Assembly: GCA_014802015.1 (NCBI GenBank)
Contig: JAAVDB010000015.1
Location: 7,914-40,024 of the forward strand
Source of the DNA: Bacteroides sp.
GTDB taxonomy: Bacteria; Bacteroidota; Bacteroidia; Bacteroidales; Muribaculaceae
Direction of reading: 5' to 3'
DNA length: 32,111 bases
The notes beneath the pieces were generated by a model. The model saw only the letters and a program-made list of their open reading frames with translations, was not told the origin of the DNA and searched no databases. Positions 14,726-23,953 of the stretch are shown here, one piece after another. The first letter of the stretch is position 1. Each line of letters opens with the position of its first letter. The translations under genes were made by a program, and so were the position numbers.

Positions 14726-17700
14726 ATGAAACAGTCATTACTACCGTTACTCCTCTCTCTATTATCCCCTGTAATCTCGGACGCTCAGACACGCTACACT
14801 CAGCAACTGAGCGGCAACGACTGGCATCTGTGGCGCGACACTGCCGCCGTATGGCAGAATGACCGCCTGTATCTGCCCGATGAGGTCAACCTCTCGGCCA
14901 TGCCGGTCAATCAGCCTACCGGAGGATGGCAAGCACTCGATCCGGCGTCGGCAGTCAGCGTGTCCGTCCCCGGCACAGTCGAGGAATACTGCACCACCTC
15001 AACCGCTCCACGACCCGACGACCTGCGCGGCGTGAGCTGGTGGTTCCGCACAGTCGAGATTCCTGAGTCAGAGCGTGGCAAGCGCATACTGCTCGACTTC
15101 GAGTCCGTGAGAATGCGTGCGGAGGTTTATGTCGACGGAAAGCTGTGCGGCTATGACCTCGTGGGCGAGAGTCCCTTTACTGTCGATGCGACCGAACTGC
15201 TCATCCCCGGCACTCCTCATCAGCTCGCTGTACGTGTCACCAACCCGAGCGGCAATTTCCACTGGCAGGATTTCGATGCCGACCGATGGGGTGATTATCA
15301 GGTACCGCCCGGACGTGGTTTCGGCGGCATAATCGGACGCGTCAACCTGTCAGCCGTCCCCGACGTGTACATCGCCGACACATACGTGCAGAATCTTCCT
15401 GACATCACCCGTGGCAATGCCGTCCTGACCATCAGCAATAACGGAAACAAGAAGGCGAAGCGCAACATCGGGCTTGAGATTCGTGACAAAGAGTCGGGCA
15501 AACTGATATGGAATGACACTCGTCGAGGTGTCACACTCACACCCGGCGACAACGAGGTCACTGTGACATTCGACTGTCCCGATGCCGAGGTGTGGGATCT
15601 TGACAATCCTGCTCTATATACTCTCGCCGTCACACTCGCTGACGGCCGGCGTGAGGTCGACTCCGACAGCCGCACATTCGGATTCAGATGGTTTGAGCCG
15701 ACCGGCATAGGCTCGGACGCCATGCTCCGCCTCAACGGACGCCGTGTCGTGCCTCGCACAGCCATTAGTTGGGGATTCTGGCCGGCAACCGGTCTGCATG
15801 CCACCGAAGACATGGCCGTCCGTCAGATCGAATCGGCCATGGAATATGGCCTGAATATGCTCAACTTCCACCGTAGCATCGGCTCACCCATCGTGCTTGA
15901 GAAGGCCGATTCGATCGGTCTGCTCTATTACGAAGAGCCGGGCGCTTTCCACTCGGCCGACCATGACCCGTTCATCCGCACACTTGTCAACACCAAGCTT
16001 CAGCGAATGATCAAACGTGACCGTTCGCATCCCAGCCTCGTGATTTACAACCTCATCAACGAGTTCGGCGGACGCTTCGCAGCCGACTCCGCTCTTGTGG
16101 CCAAGCGCATGGTGGATATGGCCAAGGCTCATGCCATCGACCCGTCACGTATCATGACATTCACCTCAGGCTGGGCCTCGAACGAGACAGCCGAGGAGGA
16201 TTCCAAATCTCACTTCCGCCCCTACGACTCCACTCTCTATCGCCGCGGATGGTGGGACAATCACCGTGCCGGCGGTCCGGCCACATGGGAGGACGGTTTT
16301 TACCACTCACCCTCTGACAATATCATGGCCACGACCAACCGCACCGAAATCAACATGCGCGGCGAGGAGGGTGCCATCTCCACACCTCCGCGCGTCGAAC
16401 TCATCGCCCGTGAGGTCGAACGCACAGGCAAACCCGGCTGGGACGGACTCTTCTGGCTCGACCAGTACAAATCGTTCCGCGACTATTTCGACCGCAACAA
16501 TCTCGCACCCTATTTCGGCACTGTCGATTCGCTCACCCGCATGATGGGCGATGTTCAGCTCTATCATCAGGGTCGGCGCATCGAACTCATGCGCATGCTC
16601 GACCTCGGCGACGTATATGCCATTAACGGATGGGAGTCGATGCCTTACGACAACCATTCGGGTGTTGTCGACATCTACCGCAACCATAAGGGCAACACCT
16701 CAACCCTCGCCCGTTACAACCGTCCTTTATATGTAGCTGTCGCACCCCGCACACAGTTCGTCAAGCCGGGCAGCGCGGTAACGACCGACTTCTATATCGT
16801 CAACGAGATTGACCGCAAGGGCGATTATACTCTCAATGTGGCTGTTCAGGCCCCTGACGGATCACTCTCGGCCCCCGTGCTCACCCGCAAAGTCTGCCTC
16901 TCGGGCGGCGACACCTTCGGCGAACCGCTCGCGCTTGAGATTCCCGTCACCGTGACAGCCGAAGGCATGAACCGCATCGTAGCCTCGCTTACAGCACCCG
17001 ACGGCGAGAAAATCGCTGACGGATGGCAGGAGGTCCTGTCTGTGAAATGGGATGCCGAGGCTCTTAAAGGCAACGGCGCTCTCTATGGTCCGGCAGATGG
17101 AGCAGTGGCGACATTCTATGCCGATGCCACAGGCAGAGAACTCCCGCAGTTTGACAAATCAATGCCCGCGCTCGACTGGATACTCATCTCACGCCCCGCG
17201 CTTGACGCCCCAATCCCGGTAGATCCCTCATTCTTCTCCGACATAAAGGTGACATTCTATAGTGACGAACACACCCAGGTGCCTGTAGGCTCAAGGAGCG
17301 ACGACCGCATGGGACGCACATTTGCCGACGGCTCGCAGCCTGACTCATCGCTTCCGGCCAATACGGGATTCTCGGCAATGTGGGAAGGTACACTGCGCGT
17401 ACCCGAGACGGGTATGTATATGATCGGAGCCACGGGCAACCGCGGTATACGCCTCGATGTCAACGGACAGCGCGTGATCGACGACTGGTACAGCTCGGAC
17501 GAGAACACACGCTTCTACTCATTCAGTCTCAAAGCCGGTGAAGAAGTGCCGGTGAAACTGCACTATCGTCAGGGCAACAGCGCCGGATCGATCGGCCTCG
17601 TATGGTCACGTCCTGGCTCCGCAGCCATCGCCCCCGATGAATTTGTCCATCGTGCCGCCGAGGACGGTACAGCCCTTATCATCGTTGACAACGTCCCCTC

Positions 17701-18115
17701 ATGGATGACCGACGTGACCGAAGCGGCAGGTATAGGCTATGACGGATTCTACGCTGTCGGCAGTAACTGGATCGGAGGCATCCACTTCGTCAAGGAGCAT
17801 TCCCTGTTTGCAGGACTTCCCGTCAACTGCGCTATGGACTGGCCCTATCAGGCTCTTGTGAAAGATGGTGACGAGCGCCTCGGCCTCTATCTCGACGGAG
17901 GTGAAATGGTAGCCGGTTCATACCGAAGCACACCGTTCCACCTTGGCGCCGCGGCAGGTATACTCCCGCTCGGCAAGGGCAAGGTCATCTATTCGACACT
18001 TGACCTGGCCGGAGCACTCGGCTCTGCTGCTGACGGTTCAGCCTCTGCCACACCGGCCGACGTCGCCCGCCGCATGCTCTGCAACTTCATCTCATTCTCC
18101 ACCAAAGCCGATTGA
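14726..18115 (+). CDS. Secreted GH2-family glycoside hydrolase with PA14 domain
   Basis: A 1129-aa exo-glycosidase of the GH2 clan (beta-galactosidase/glucuronidase type). The first 20 residues are a signal peptide (cleavage near SDAQT). Residues about 70-210 form the jelly-roll sugar-binding domain (WWFRTVEIPESERGKRILLD). About 215-325 is the Ig-like domain, then the TIM barrel from about 330. NLINEFGG places the acid/base Glu at about 446; GEEGAI (546-551) is the best candidate for the nucleophile, Glu547 or 548, though this departs from the usual ITEYG-type context. A PA14-like carbohydrate-binding domain lies at about 840-965 (GMYMIGATGNRGIRLDVNGQ), followed by about 160 further residues. 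The sugar specificity is unknown. It seems monocistronic; no SusC/D pair is near. Confidence 0.88.
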   Translation: MKQSLLPLLLSLLSPVISDAQTRYTQQLSGNDWHLWRDTAAVWQNDRLYLPDEVNLSAMPVNQPTGGWQALDPASAVSVSVPGTVEEYCTTSTAPRPDDLRGVSWWFRTVEIPESERGKRILLDFESVRMRAEVYVDGKLCGYDLVGESPFTVDATELLIPGTPHQLAVRVTNPSGNFHWQDFDADRWGDYQVPPGRGFGGIIGRVNLSAVPDVYIADTYVQNLPDITRGNAVLTISNNGNKKAKRNIGLEIRDKESGKLIWNDTRRGVTLTPGDNEVTVTFDCPDAEVWDLDNPALYTLAVTLADGRREVDSDSRTFGFRWFEPTGIGSDAMLRLNGRRVVPRTAISWGFWPATGLHATEDMAVRQIESAMEYGLNMLNFHRSIGSPIVLEKADSIGLLYYEEPGAFHSADHDPFIRTLVNTKLQRMIKRDRSHPSLVIYNLINEFGGRFAADSALVAKRMVDMAKAHAIDPSRIMTFTSGWASNETAEEDSKSHFRPYDSTLYRRGWWDNHRAGGPATWEDGFYHSPSDNIMATTNRTEINMRGEEGAISTPPRVELIAREVERTGKPGWDGLFWLDQYKSFRDYFDRNNLAPYFGTVDSLTRMMGDVQLYHQGRRIELMRMLDLGDVYAINGWESMPYDNHSGVVDIYRNHKGNTSTLARYNRPLYVAVAPRTQFVKPGSAVTTDFYIVNEIDRKGDYTLNVAVQAPDGSLSAPVLTRKVCLSGGDTFGEPLALEIPVTVTAEGMNRIVASLTAPDGEKIADGWQEVLSVKWDAEALKGNGALYGPADGAVATFYADATGRELPQFDKSMPALDWILISRPALDAPIPVDPSFFSDIKVTFYSDEHTQVPVGSRSDDRMGRTFADGSQPDSSLPANTGFSAMWEGTLRVPETGMYMIGATGNRGIRLDVNGQRVIDDWYSSDENTRFYSFSLKAGEEVPVKLHYRQGNSAGSIGLVWSRPGSAAIAPDEFVHRAAEDGTALIIVDNVPSWMTDVTEAAGIGYDGFYAVGSNWIGGIHFVKEHSLFAGLPVNCAMDWPYQALVKDGDERLGLYLDGGEMVAGSYRSTPFHLGAAAGILPLGKGKVIYSTLDLAGALGSAADGSASATPADVARRMLCNFISFSTKAD

Positions 18116-18148
18116 AATAATGTAGCCCTATAATATCCCCATAACAAC

Positions 18149-18187
18149 GCAGCCCGTGAAAACAGTGACTTTGTTTTCACGGGCTGC
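18149..18187. terminator. Bidirectional terminator hairpin
   Basis: A perfect 15-bp inverted repeat, GCAGCCCGTGAAAAC and its complement, around a 9-base loop, in the 77-bp gap between the converging GH2 and lpxB genes. The GC-rich base and the GAAAAC/GTTTTC top suit termination in both directions. Confidence 0.8.
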
Positions 18188-18192
18188 CGCTA

Positions 18193-19374
18193 TTACTTCA
18201 CACTATCAAAAATATTGCGGGCTACATTGCGGGCCGCGGAGGACGTGGTCGAGAGACGGCGCTTAACTTCGGCATAGCCTTCGAGTTGGGCGATTCGCTC
18301 GTCCGTATCATCCAACAGTGGAGTGAGCTGTGCATCCACCTTGTCAGGCGAACAGTTATGCACAAGCATTTCGGGAATAATCCATCCGCGCACTCCCGTC
18401 TCAGCCGCTTTGCGATTGACCTCCTCACGGGCCTTGCGGTCAATCCGTCCTGTTATGAGATTAGGCAACGAACAATAGGGTATTTTAAGTATATGCGTGA
18501 ACAGGTCATGCGCCCATTTCCACCCCACAGCCCTGTAACATACCACCTGTGGTGCGCCTGCAAGGGCACTCTCAAGCGACGCTGTGCCTGACGTAACGAG
18601 TGCCGCGCGGGAGTATGACATAAGCTGAAGCGTGGAGGCATGTATCACCGGATAGTCCGTAAACTGTCGGTAGACCTCCGTGTCAATCGACGGGGCACCT
18701 GCCACGACAGTCTGCAACCCGGGATGACGGCGCGCCACGGCATCCATCACAGGCAGATTAGCCTTGATCTCACCCATGCGGCTGCCGGGGACAAGCGCGA
18801 GTATCGGCCGGCCGTCAAGACCGTGTGCGGCACGAAACTCCTCGTCAGACGGCATAGCTACCATGGCCTGCTCCACCTCCTCGACCGAAGGATTTCCTAC
18901 ATATTCAGCCTTCACTCCGCGTTCGCCGAACCACTCCGGCTCGAACGGTAGTATTGAATAAAGACGGTCGACATAACGGCGCAGTTTCTCGATACGATAC
19001 TCCTTCCATGCCCATAGTTTGGGGGCTATATAATAATGTACAGGGAGGCCGAGACCATGAGCATACTCGGCCAGCTTGAGATTGAAACCGGGATAATCTA
19101 TCAGCACCACAGCATCCGGGCGCGAGTCACGTATGGCACGCTTGGCGGCCGAAAGATTTCCGAGCACCTGAGGCAGATGGCGCGCCACGTCGATAAATCC
19201 CATATAAGCCATGTCACGATAATGGATCATCGGAGCATGTCCGGCCGCCCGAGCCATGTCGTCACCGCCGAGAAATGTTATCTCGGCCTCCGGGTCAAGC
19301 TGTCGGAGTTCGCGTATCACTTGCGCGCCATGCACGTCGCCGGATGCCTCTCCGGCCGAAATGAAGTATCTCAT
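18193..19374 (-). CDS. lpxB: Lipid-A-disaccharide synthase
   Basis: A GT19 glycosyltransferase that joins UDP-diacylglucosamine and lipid X to make the lipid A disaccharide, at the inner membrane surface. The 393-aa protein begins MRYFISAGEASGDVHGAQVI, the family hallmark. PDAVVLIDYPGFNLKLA (about 85-101) and YYIAPKLWAWKEYRIEKL follow, then the UDP-binding half with LALVPGSRMGEIKANLPVM and SGTASLESALAG. Start supported by the hallmark sequence. The nearest -7 candidates are TAAATTTG only 4 bp before the ATG and an imperfect box (AAATTTTG) about 35 bp upstream. surE, a common lpxB neighbour, is not present. Confidence 0.95.
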   Translation of the reverse strand: MRYFISAGEASGDVHGAQVIRELRQLDPEAEITFLGGDDMARAAGHAPMIHYRDMAYMGFIDVARHLPQVLGNLSAAKRAIRDSRPDAVVLIDYPGFNLKLAEYAHGLGLPVHYYIAPKLWAWKEYRIEKLRRYVDRLYSILPFEPEWFGERGVKAEYVGNPSVEEVEQAMVAMPSDEEFRAAHGLDGRPILALVPGSRMGEIKANLPVMDAVARRHPGLQTVVAGAPSIDTEVYRQFTDYPVIHASTLQLMSYSRAALVTSGTASLESALAGAPQVVCYRAVGWKWAHDLFTHILKIPYCSLPNLITGRIDRKAREEVNRKAAETGVRGWIIPEMLVHNCSPDKVDAQLTPLLDDTDERIAQLEGYAEVKRRLSTTSSAARNVARNIFDSVK

Positions 19375-19393
19375 GCCACAAATTTAACAAAAT

Positions 19394-19426
19394 TTTGTGA
19401 CTGTGTGAACAAAATTTACTAACTTG
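19394..19426 (+). promoter_or_regulatory. Putative promoter for the glucosaminidase operon
   Basis: TTTG at 19394-19397 and TAACTTG at 19420-19426 are 22 bp apart. The -7 box is one T short of TAnnTTTG, so this is a weaker match than the others. It lies in the 98-bp gap shared with divergent lpxB. Confidence 0.4.
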
Positions 19427-19472
19427 CGTATTATTTAGAGGAAGTTTAATAATTCTTGTTAGATCAAGCCTT

Positions 19473-20138
19473 ATGAACCGATATCTAAGGACCGTGTTTT
19501 CACTCATTCTCACCTTCACCGGAATGTGGGCAGTCGCCTCAACACCCATACGTGGCACTCAGGAGGCTGATGTGGAGAGGATGTACCAGTTTGTCGCCGC
19601 ACGCAATCCCGCATTCACGCGCGAGATCGCCGAGGCATTCCATGAAGTCGGAAAGATCTACGGCGTGCGCGGAGACATTGCTCTGTGTCAAGCTATTATC
19701 GAGACCGGCTGGTTTAGATTCGATAACGGTACCGCCGTCCACCCTTCGGCCCACAATTACTGCGGACTCGGTGTGCACAGCCGTGGTGAGAAAGGATGCA
19801 GCTTCTCGTCCGTACGCGACGGCGTCACGGCCATGATACAGCATCTTTACGCTTATTCATGCAAGGACCGTATACCCGAGGGGGAGAGTATGCTTGATCC
19901 ACGATTCGGATTCGTAAACAGAGGCTGCGCCGAGAATTGGGAGTCGCTGTCAGGCAAATGGGCCATGAATGACAGCTACGGCGACAAGATTCTCGCCTTG
20001 TACCGCTCGATGCTCCGGCACGAGGTGAAACCTCTGAACATTCAGTACATAGAAGTAAAAATACCCGGTAACGCCCTGTGTGAAGCCCACGATGAGGACG
20101 CGGAGCATGATGCCGAAGACCACCCGTTTTTCAAATGA
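19473..20138 (+). CDS. Secreted glucosaminidase-domain peptidoglycan hydrolase (GH73-like)
   Basis: Cleaves N-acetylglucosaminyl bonds of peptidoglycan in the periplasm. A 221-aa protein with a signal segment (1-22) and one glucosaminidase domain. ALCQAIIETGWF (70-81) holds the catalytic Glu77, and NYCGLGVHSRGE (95-106) matches the family's N-x-x-G-L-G loop. The C-terminal tail is acidic and His-rich (AHDEDAEHDAEDH), unlike the core. It is the first gene of a plus-strand unit, overlapping the helicase start by 4 bases (ATGA). The physiological role (septation or recycling) cannot be read from sequence. Confidence 0.88.
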   Translation: MNRYLRTVFSLILTFTGMWAVASTPIRGTQEADVERMYQFVAARNPAFTREIAEAFHEVGKIYGVRGDIALCQAIIETGWFRFDNGTAVHPSAHNYCGLGVHSRGEKGCSFSSVRDGVTAMIQHLYAYSCKDRIPEGESMLDPRFGFVNRGCAENWESLSGKWAMNDSYGDKILALYRSMLRHEVKPLNIQYIEVKIPGNALCEAHDEDAEHDAEDHPFFK

Positions 20139-21448
20139 AACTACACGAAATCACCGATACAATATATCGCCGCACGCATGTCACCGAGCTCAACCCCATG
20201 CAGAAGCGGATGTCCGAACTGCCCGTGCGCGGCACATTCACCCTCCTCGCCCCCACCGGCTCGGGCAAGACTCTGGCATTTGCCATACCCCTGCTCAAAA
20301 GTGTTACGGCCTCGACCGGTCAGGTTCAGGCCGTGGTAATAGCTCCGTCACGCGAACTCGTGCTACAGATCGCCGAGGTGATACGTCCGCTGGCTATGGG
20401 TCTCAAGACCGTGGCTTTCTACGGAGGACACGCCATGCAGGAAGAGACGGCTTCGCTCGCTGTCACACCTGACATTATAGTGGCCACACCGGGGCGTCTG
20501 CTCGACCACATCAAACGCGGTCAGCTCGACCTCTCGGCTACCTCCACTCTTGTGCTCGATGAGTATGACAAGGCGCTCGAACTCGGATTTGCCGACGAGA
20601 TGAAACGTGTATGCAAGCGCCTCACAGGTCTGCGGCTTGTCATCCTCACATCCGCCACACCGCTTGTCGCCCTACCCGACTATCTCCCGGCCGACAAACC
20701 CGAGGTGATAGATTTCAGTGCGTCCGACACTCCGCGACGACGCATGCAGGTGGTGAGAGTCGAATCCCCCTCACGCGACAAACTCAACACCCTCTCCGAT
20801 CTGCTCCACTCACTGCCCAACGGTCGCGTCATCGTGTTCGCCAATCATCGCGAGAGTGTCGAACGGATATATGATGCGCTTAAAAAGGAGGGATTGCCCG
20901 TCGGCATATATCATGGGGGTCTCGATCAGAATGACCGTGAGAATGCACTCGTACAGCTCGCCAACGGTTCGACCCCGATACTCGTATCGACCGACCTCGG
21001 CGCACGCGGACTTGACATACCCGAACTCTCCGCCGTCATTCACTACCACATGCCCGTGTCACCCGAGGCCTGGACGCACCGCAACGGACGCACCGCCCGC
21101 CAGGATGCCAAGGGAGACGTATATGTCATTACCACCGAAGGCGAGGATATACCTTATTATATCACCACCGATCGCGACTATGCACCCACGCGCCGCTCGG
21201 CCGACCCTATACGTTCCGACACTGCCACATTATACTTTAATGTCGGTAAAAAGGAGAAAATCTCAAAAGGTGACATCGTGGGATTTCTCATTGCCAAGGG
21301 TGGTCTCTCCGCCGATGAGATCGGCACCATTACCCTGCGTGACCACGCTGCGCTCGTAGGCATTCCCCGCGACAAGGCCAAGGCTCTTGTCAACACTCTG
21401 TCACGCGAACGCATCAAGAACACAAGGGCTAAAATTTCTCTTCTATGA
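20135..21448 (+). CDS. DEAD-box-family RNA helicase with DEYD box and DbpA-like domain
   Basis: A superfamily 2 RNA helicase, 437 aa, probably acting in rRNA or mRNA remodelling. Motifs in order: Q (LNPMQKRM, 19-26), Walker A APTGSGKT (39-46), PSRELV (71-76), TPGR (118-121), DEYD (142-145) replacing DEAD, SAT (173-175), RGLD (291-294) and HRNGRTAR (315-322). Asp142 and Glu143, needed for ATP hydrolysis, are kept; the third and fourth positions are changed. Residues about 365-437 (KISKGDIVGFLIAKGGLSAD) resemble the DbpA RNA-binding domain, which suggests rRNA as substrate. It overlaps both neighbours by 4 bases (ATGA), indicating coupled translation. Confidence 0.93.
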   Translation: MKLHEITDTIYRRTHVTELNPMQKRMSELPVRGTFTLLAPTGSGKTLAFAIPLLKSVTASTGQVQAVVIAPSRELVLQIAEVIRPLAMGLKTVAFYGGHAMQEETASLAVTPDIIVATPGRLLDHIKRGQLDLSATSTLVLDEYDKALELGFADEMKRVCKRLTGLRLVILTSATPLVALPDYLPADKPEVIDFSASDTPRRRMQVVRVESPSRDKLNTLSDLLHSLPNGRVIVFANHRESVERIYDALKKEGLPVGIYHGGLDQNDRENALVQLANGSTPILVSTDLGARGLDIPELSAVIHYHMPVSPEAWTHRNGRTARQDAKGDVYVITTEGEDIPYYITTDRDYAPTRRSADPIRSDTATLYFNVGKKEKISKGDIVGFLIAKGGLSADEIGTITLRDHAALVGIPRDKAKALVNTLSRERIKNTRAKISLL

Positions 21449-22281
21449 GCCGGATACTGTTTGCCACCGATCTTGACGGCACACTTCTCGGTCCTGACGG
21501 CAAAGTCAGCGGCGAGAGCGCACGCATCATCTCGGACTTGTCGCGTCAGGGTGCATTGATAACTGTCGCTACGGCACGCACCCCTGCCACTGTAGAGCCA
21601 TTGCTCCGTGACACGTTCACGACCGTCCCGGCCATCGTACTGACCGGAGCAGCTCTTTGGGACCGTACAGGCCGGCGGTTCATTGACCCGATGACCATAC
21701 CCGCTGATGTTGCCGACAGGCTCGAAGACACCTTCATGCAGCATAGCATACAGCCGTTTGTCTACAATCTCATGCCTGACGGCACGATGCAGGTACTTCA
21801 CTCACCGGGGCTGACACGTGATGAGGATCGGTTTTACACCGAGCGAAAGGATCTCGAACTCAAGAAATTCATATTCCGTCATGGGCCGTTCTGTTCCGGA
21901 TCGGAATACCCCTCGATACTGGTGCTCGGCATAGGCGACACACCGTCGGTAGAAACTCTGGCCGCGCAATTACGCACAGACAGCCGACTGTCAGTCTCGG
22001 CCTACCCGGACATTTTCGATCATTCACGCTCGTACATCGAAGTGTTCCGCGCGGGCATATCCAAGGCTGCGGCCGTCCTCCGGCTCAAGCAGATGCTTGG
22101 AGCCGACCGTCTCGTTGTCTACGGCGATCACCTCAACGACCTGTCGATGTTTGCCGTCGCCGATGAATCCGTAGCCATGGCCAACGCCTTGCCTCAGGTC
22201 CGGGAGGCCGCCACACGCACCATCGGCCCGAACACCCTCCCCTCAGTTGCCTCCGACATGGCGGCATTGTTTCAGGGATAA
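21445..22281 (+). CDS. HAD-superfamily Cof-type phosphatase
   Basis: A 278-aa cytoplasmic phosphatase of HAD subfamily IIB. The nucleophile and acid/base pair are Asp9 and Asp11 in FATDLDGTLL. TGAALWDRTG (67-76) lies at motif II's place, GISKAAAV (204-211) carries the motif III Lys207, and YGDHLNDLSMF (226-236) is the motif IV acidic loop, with His-Leu in place of the usual Gly/Ser. The cap domain between them is of the Cof type. The substrate is unknown, probably a sugar phosphate or cofactor phosphate. It shares 4 bases with the helicase stop. Confidence 0.92.
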   Translation: MSRILFATDLDGTLLGPDGKVSGESARIISDLSRQGALITVATARTPATVEPLLRDTFTTVPAIVLTGAALWDRTGRRFIDPMTIPADVADRLEDTFMQHSIQPFVYNLMPDGTMQVLHSPGLTRDEDRFYTERKDLELKKFIFRHGPFCSGSEYPSILVLGIGDTPSVETLAAQLRTDSRLSVSAYPDIFDHSRSYIEVFRAGISKAAAVLRLKQMLGADRLVVYGDHLNDLSMFAVADESVAMANALPQVREAATRTIGPNTLPSVASDMAALFQG

Positions 22282-22318
22282 ACACGTTTCGATTTCGCTT
22301 TACCTATAAATTTCATCC

Positions 22319-23941
22319 ATGAGAGTCACATCATTTATCACACTGCTGTTAACATTTATCGCATTCTCGACCTCAGCCGCGACAAGCGCATTAGTTCCTC
22401 AACCGGCCTCGGTGGCATACGCTGACGGTGAGTTTGTATTTTCACCCGTCACGACCTACTCCGTCGCCTCATTTCCCGGTGATAGCATTGCCGGAGTGTT
22501 TGATTCGCTCAAAAATGATCTTGAGAAGGGGGCAGGCACCACTTTCCGTCAGGTTAAAAAACATGCTGTGCTCTCGCTCGAAGTCAATGCTGACCTTGCA
22601 CCCGAAGCATATACACTCGATGTGACACCTAAGGGCATCGCGATCCGCGCCTCGCGTCCGGCAGGATTCTTCTATGCCCTTCAGACCCTCCGCCAGCTGC
22701 TCCCCTACTCATTTACACCTCTCGCCTCACCGGCATCAGTGCCCTGCCTGAGCATCACGGATGCTCCGAGATTCGGATGGCGAGGGTTCATGCTCGATGA
22801 TGCACGCCACTTTTTCGGCAAGGACGAGGTGAAAAGAGTGCTTGACATCATGGCCACCTACAAGATGAACCGCTTCCACTGGCATCTTGCCGACGATCAG
22901 GGATGGCGCGTCGAGATCAAGAAATATCCCCGACTCACCGATGCGGGTGCCCGGCGTGACAGCAAGACTCTCGGATGGGGCGAATTAAAACCCGACACCA
23001 TAACTTACGAAGGTTATTACACGCAGGATGATATACGCGAGATCATCGCTTACGCCGCAGATCGTTTCATCGAAGTTGTTCCCGAGATAGATATACCCGG
23101 ACACTCAATGGCGGCCATCGCTTCCTATCCCGAAGTGCTGGCGTGCGATCCCGGGCATCCCCACGAAGTATGGATCCTGCAGGGCATATCGGCCGACGTA
23201 ATGAATGTCGCCAATCCCGCGGCCGTACAGATGACTAAAGATATTCTTGACGAGCTTATAGCTCTGTTCCCGTACAGATACATGCACCTCGGCGGTGACG
23301 AATGCCCCACACGCAAATGGGAAGCCAACGAGCAGTGCATAGCTCAACTTGACAGTCTGGGCTCGACCAATTTCCGCGATCTGCAGCTGAATTTTTACAA
23401 ACTGCTCGGCGAGCATATCGCAGCTAAACCTGAAGCTGACCGTCGCACACTGATATTCTGGAACGAGGCGCTGTACGGCAATCCCGAACTGCTCCCTAAA
23501 GACATCGCGATCATGGCATGGGTAGCGGCCGACCGTGATGCACGCAAGGCAGCCGAGCGTGGACTCAACACCATCCTTACGCCTCAGATACCTTATTACC
23601 TCAACCGCAAACAGTCAACTCAGGCCGGAGAACCATTGTCGCAGGGCTCGGGACGCGAGAATCTCGAAGTTGTCTACAAATATGAGCCTTTACGCAATGT
23701 CCCCGCCGAGCTACAGGACAAATATCTCGGTGTGCAGGCTAATCTCTGGACTGAATACATTCATACACCCGAACATCTCGAATACCTGATGCTGCCCCGA
23801 CTCGCTGCCGTGGCCGAGACGGCATGGACTCCGGCGGAGCTCAGGGACTACACCGACTTCCGCACACGCATCCGCGCCCAGCGTCCCATGCTCGACACCA
23901 GCGGATGGAACTTCTGCCGTCACGAATTTATGAATGAGTAA
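22319..23941 (+). CDS. Secreted beta-N-acetylhexosaminidase, GH20
   Basis: Removes terminal GlcNAc or GalNAc from glycans by substrate-assisted catalysis. A 540-aa protein with a signal peptide (1-20), an N-terminal GH20b domain (to about 145), and a TIM barrel. Family landmarks are WRGFMLDDARHFF (154-166), RFHWHLADDQGWR (185-197), IDIPGHSMAAI (258-268) and HLGGDECPT with the catalytic Asp327-Glu328 pair. It lies 37 bp downstream of the phosphatase gene and may be co-transcribed. It converges with the EamA gene at only 12 bp. Likely a mucin or host glycan enzyme in a gut bacterium (inference). Confidence 0.95.
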   Translation: MRVTSFITLLLTFIAFSTSAATSALVPQPASVAYADGEFVFSPVTTYSVASFPGDSIAGVFDSLKNDLEKGAGTTFRQVKKHAVLSLEVNADLAPEAYTLDVTPKGIAIRASRPAGFFYALQTLRQLLPYSFTPLASPASVPCLSITDAPRFGWRGFMLDDARHFFGKDEVKRVLDIMATYKMNRFHWHLADDQGWRVEIKKYPRLTDAGARRDSKTLGWGELKPDTITYEGYYTQDDIREIIAYAADRFIEVVPEIDIPGHSMAAIASYPEVLACDPGHPHEVWILQGISADVMNVANPAAVQMTKDILDELIALFPYRYMHLGGDECPTRKWEANEQCIAQLDSLGSTNFRDLQLNFYKLLGEHIAAKPEADRRTLIFWNEALYGNPELLPKDIAIMAWVAADRDARKAAERGLNTILTPQIPYYLNRKQSTQAGEPLSQGSGRENLEVVYKYEPLRNVPAELQDKYLGVQANLWTEYIHTPEHLEYLMLPRLAAVAETAWTPAELRDYTDFRTRIRAQRPMLDTSGWNFCRHEFMNE

Positions 23942-23953
23942 CGACAGCTTCTG

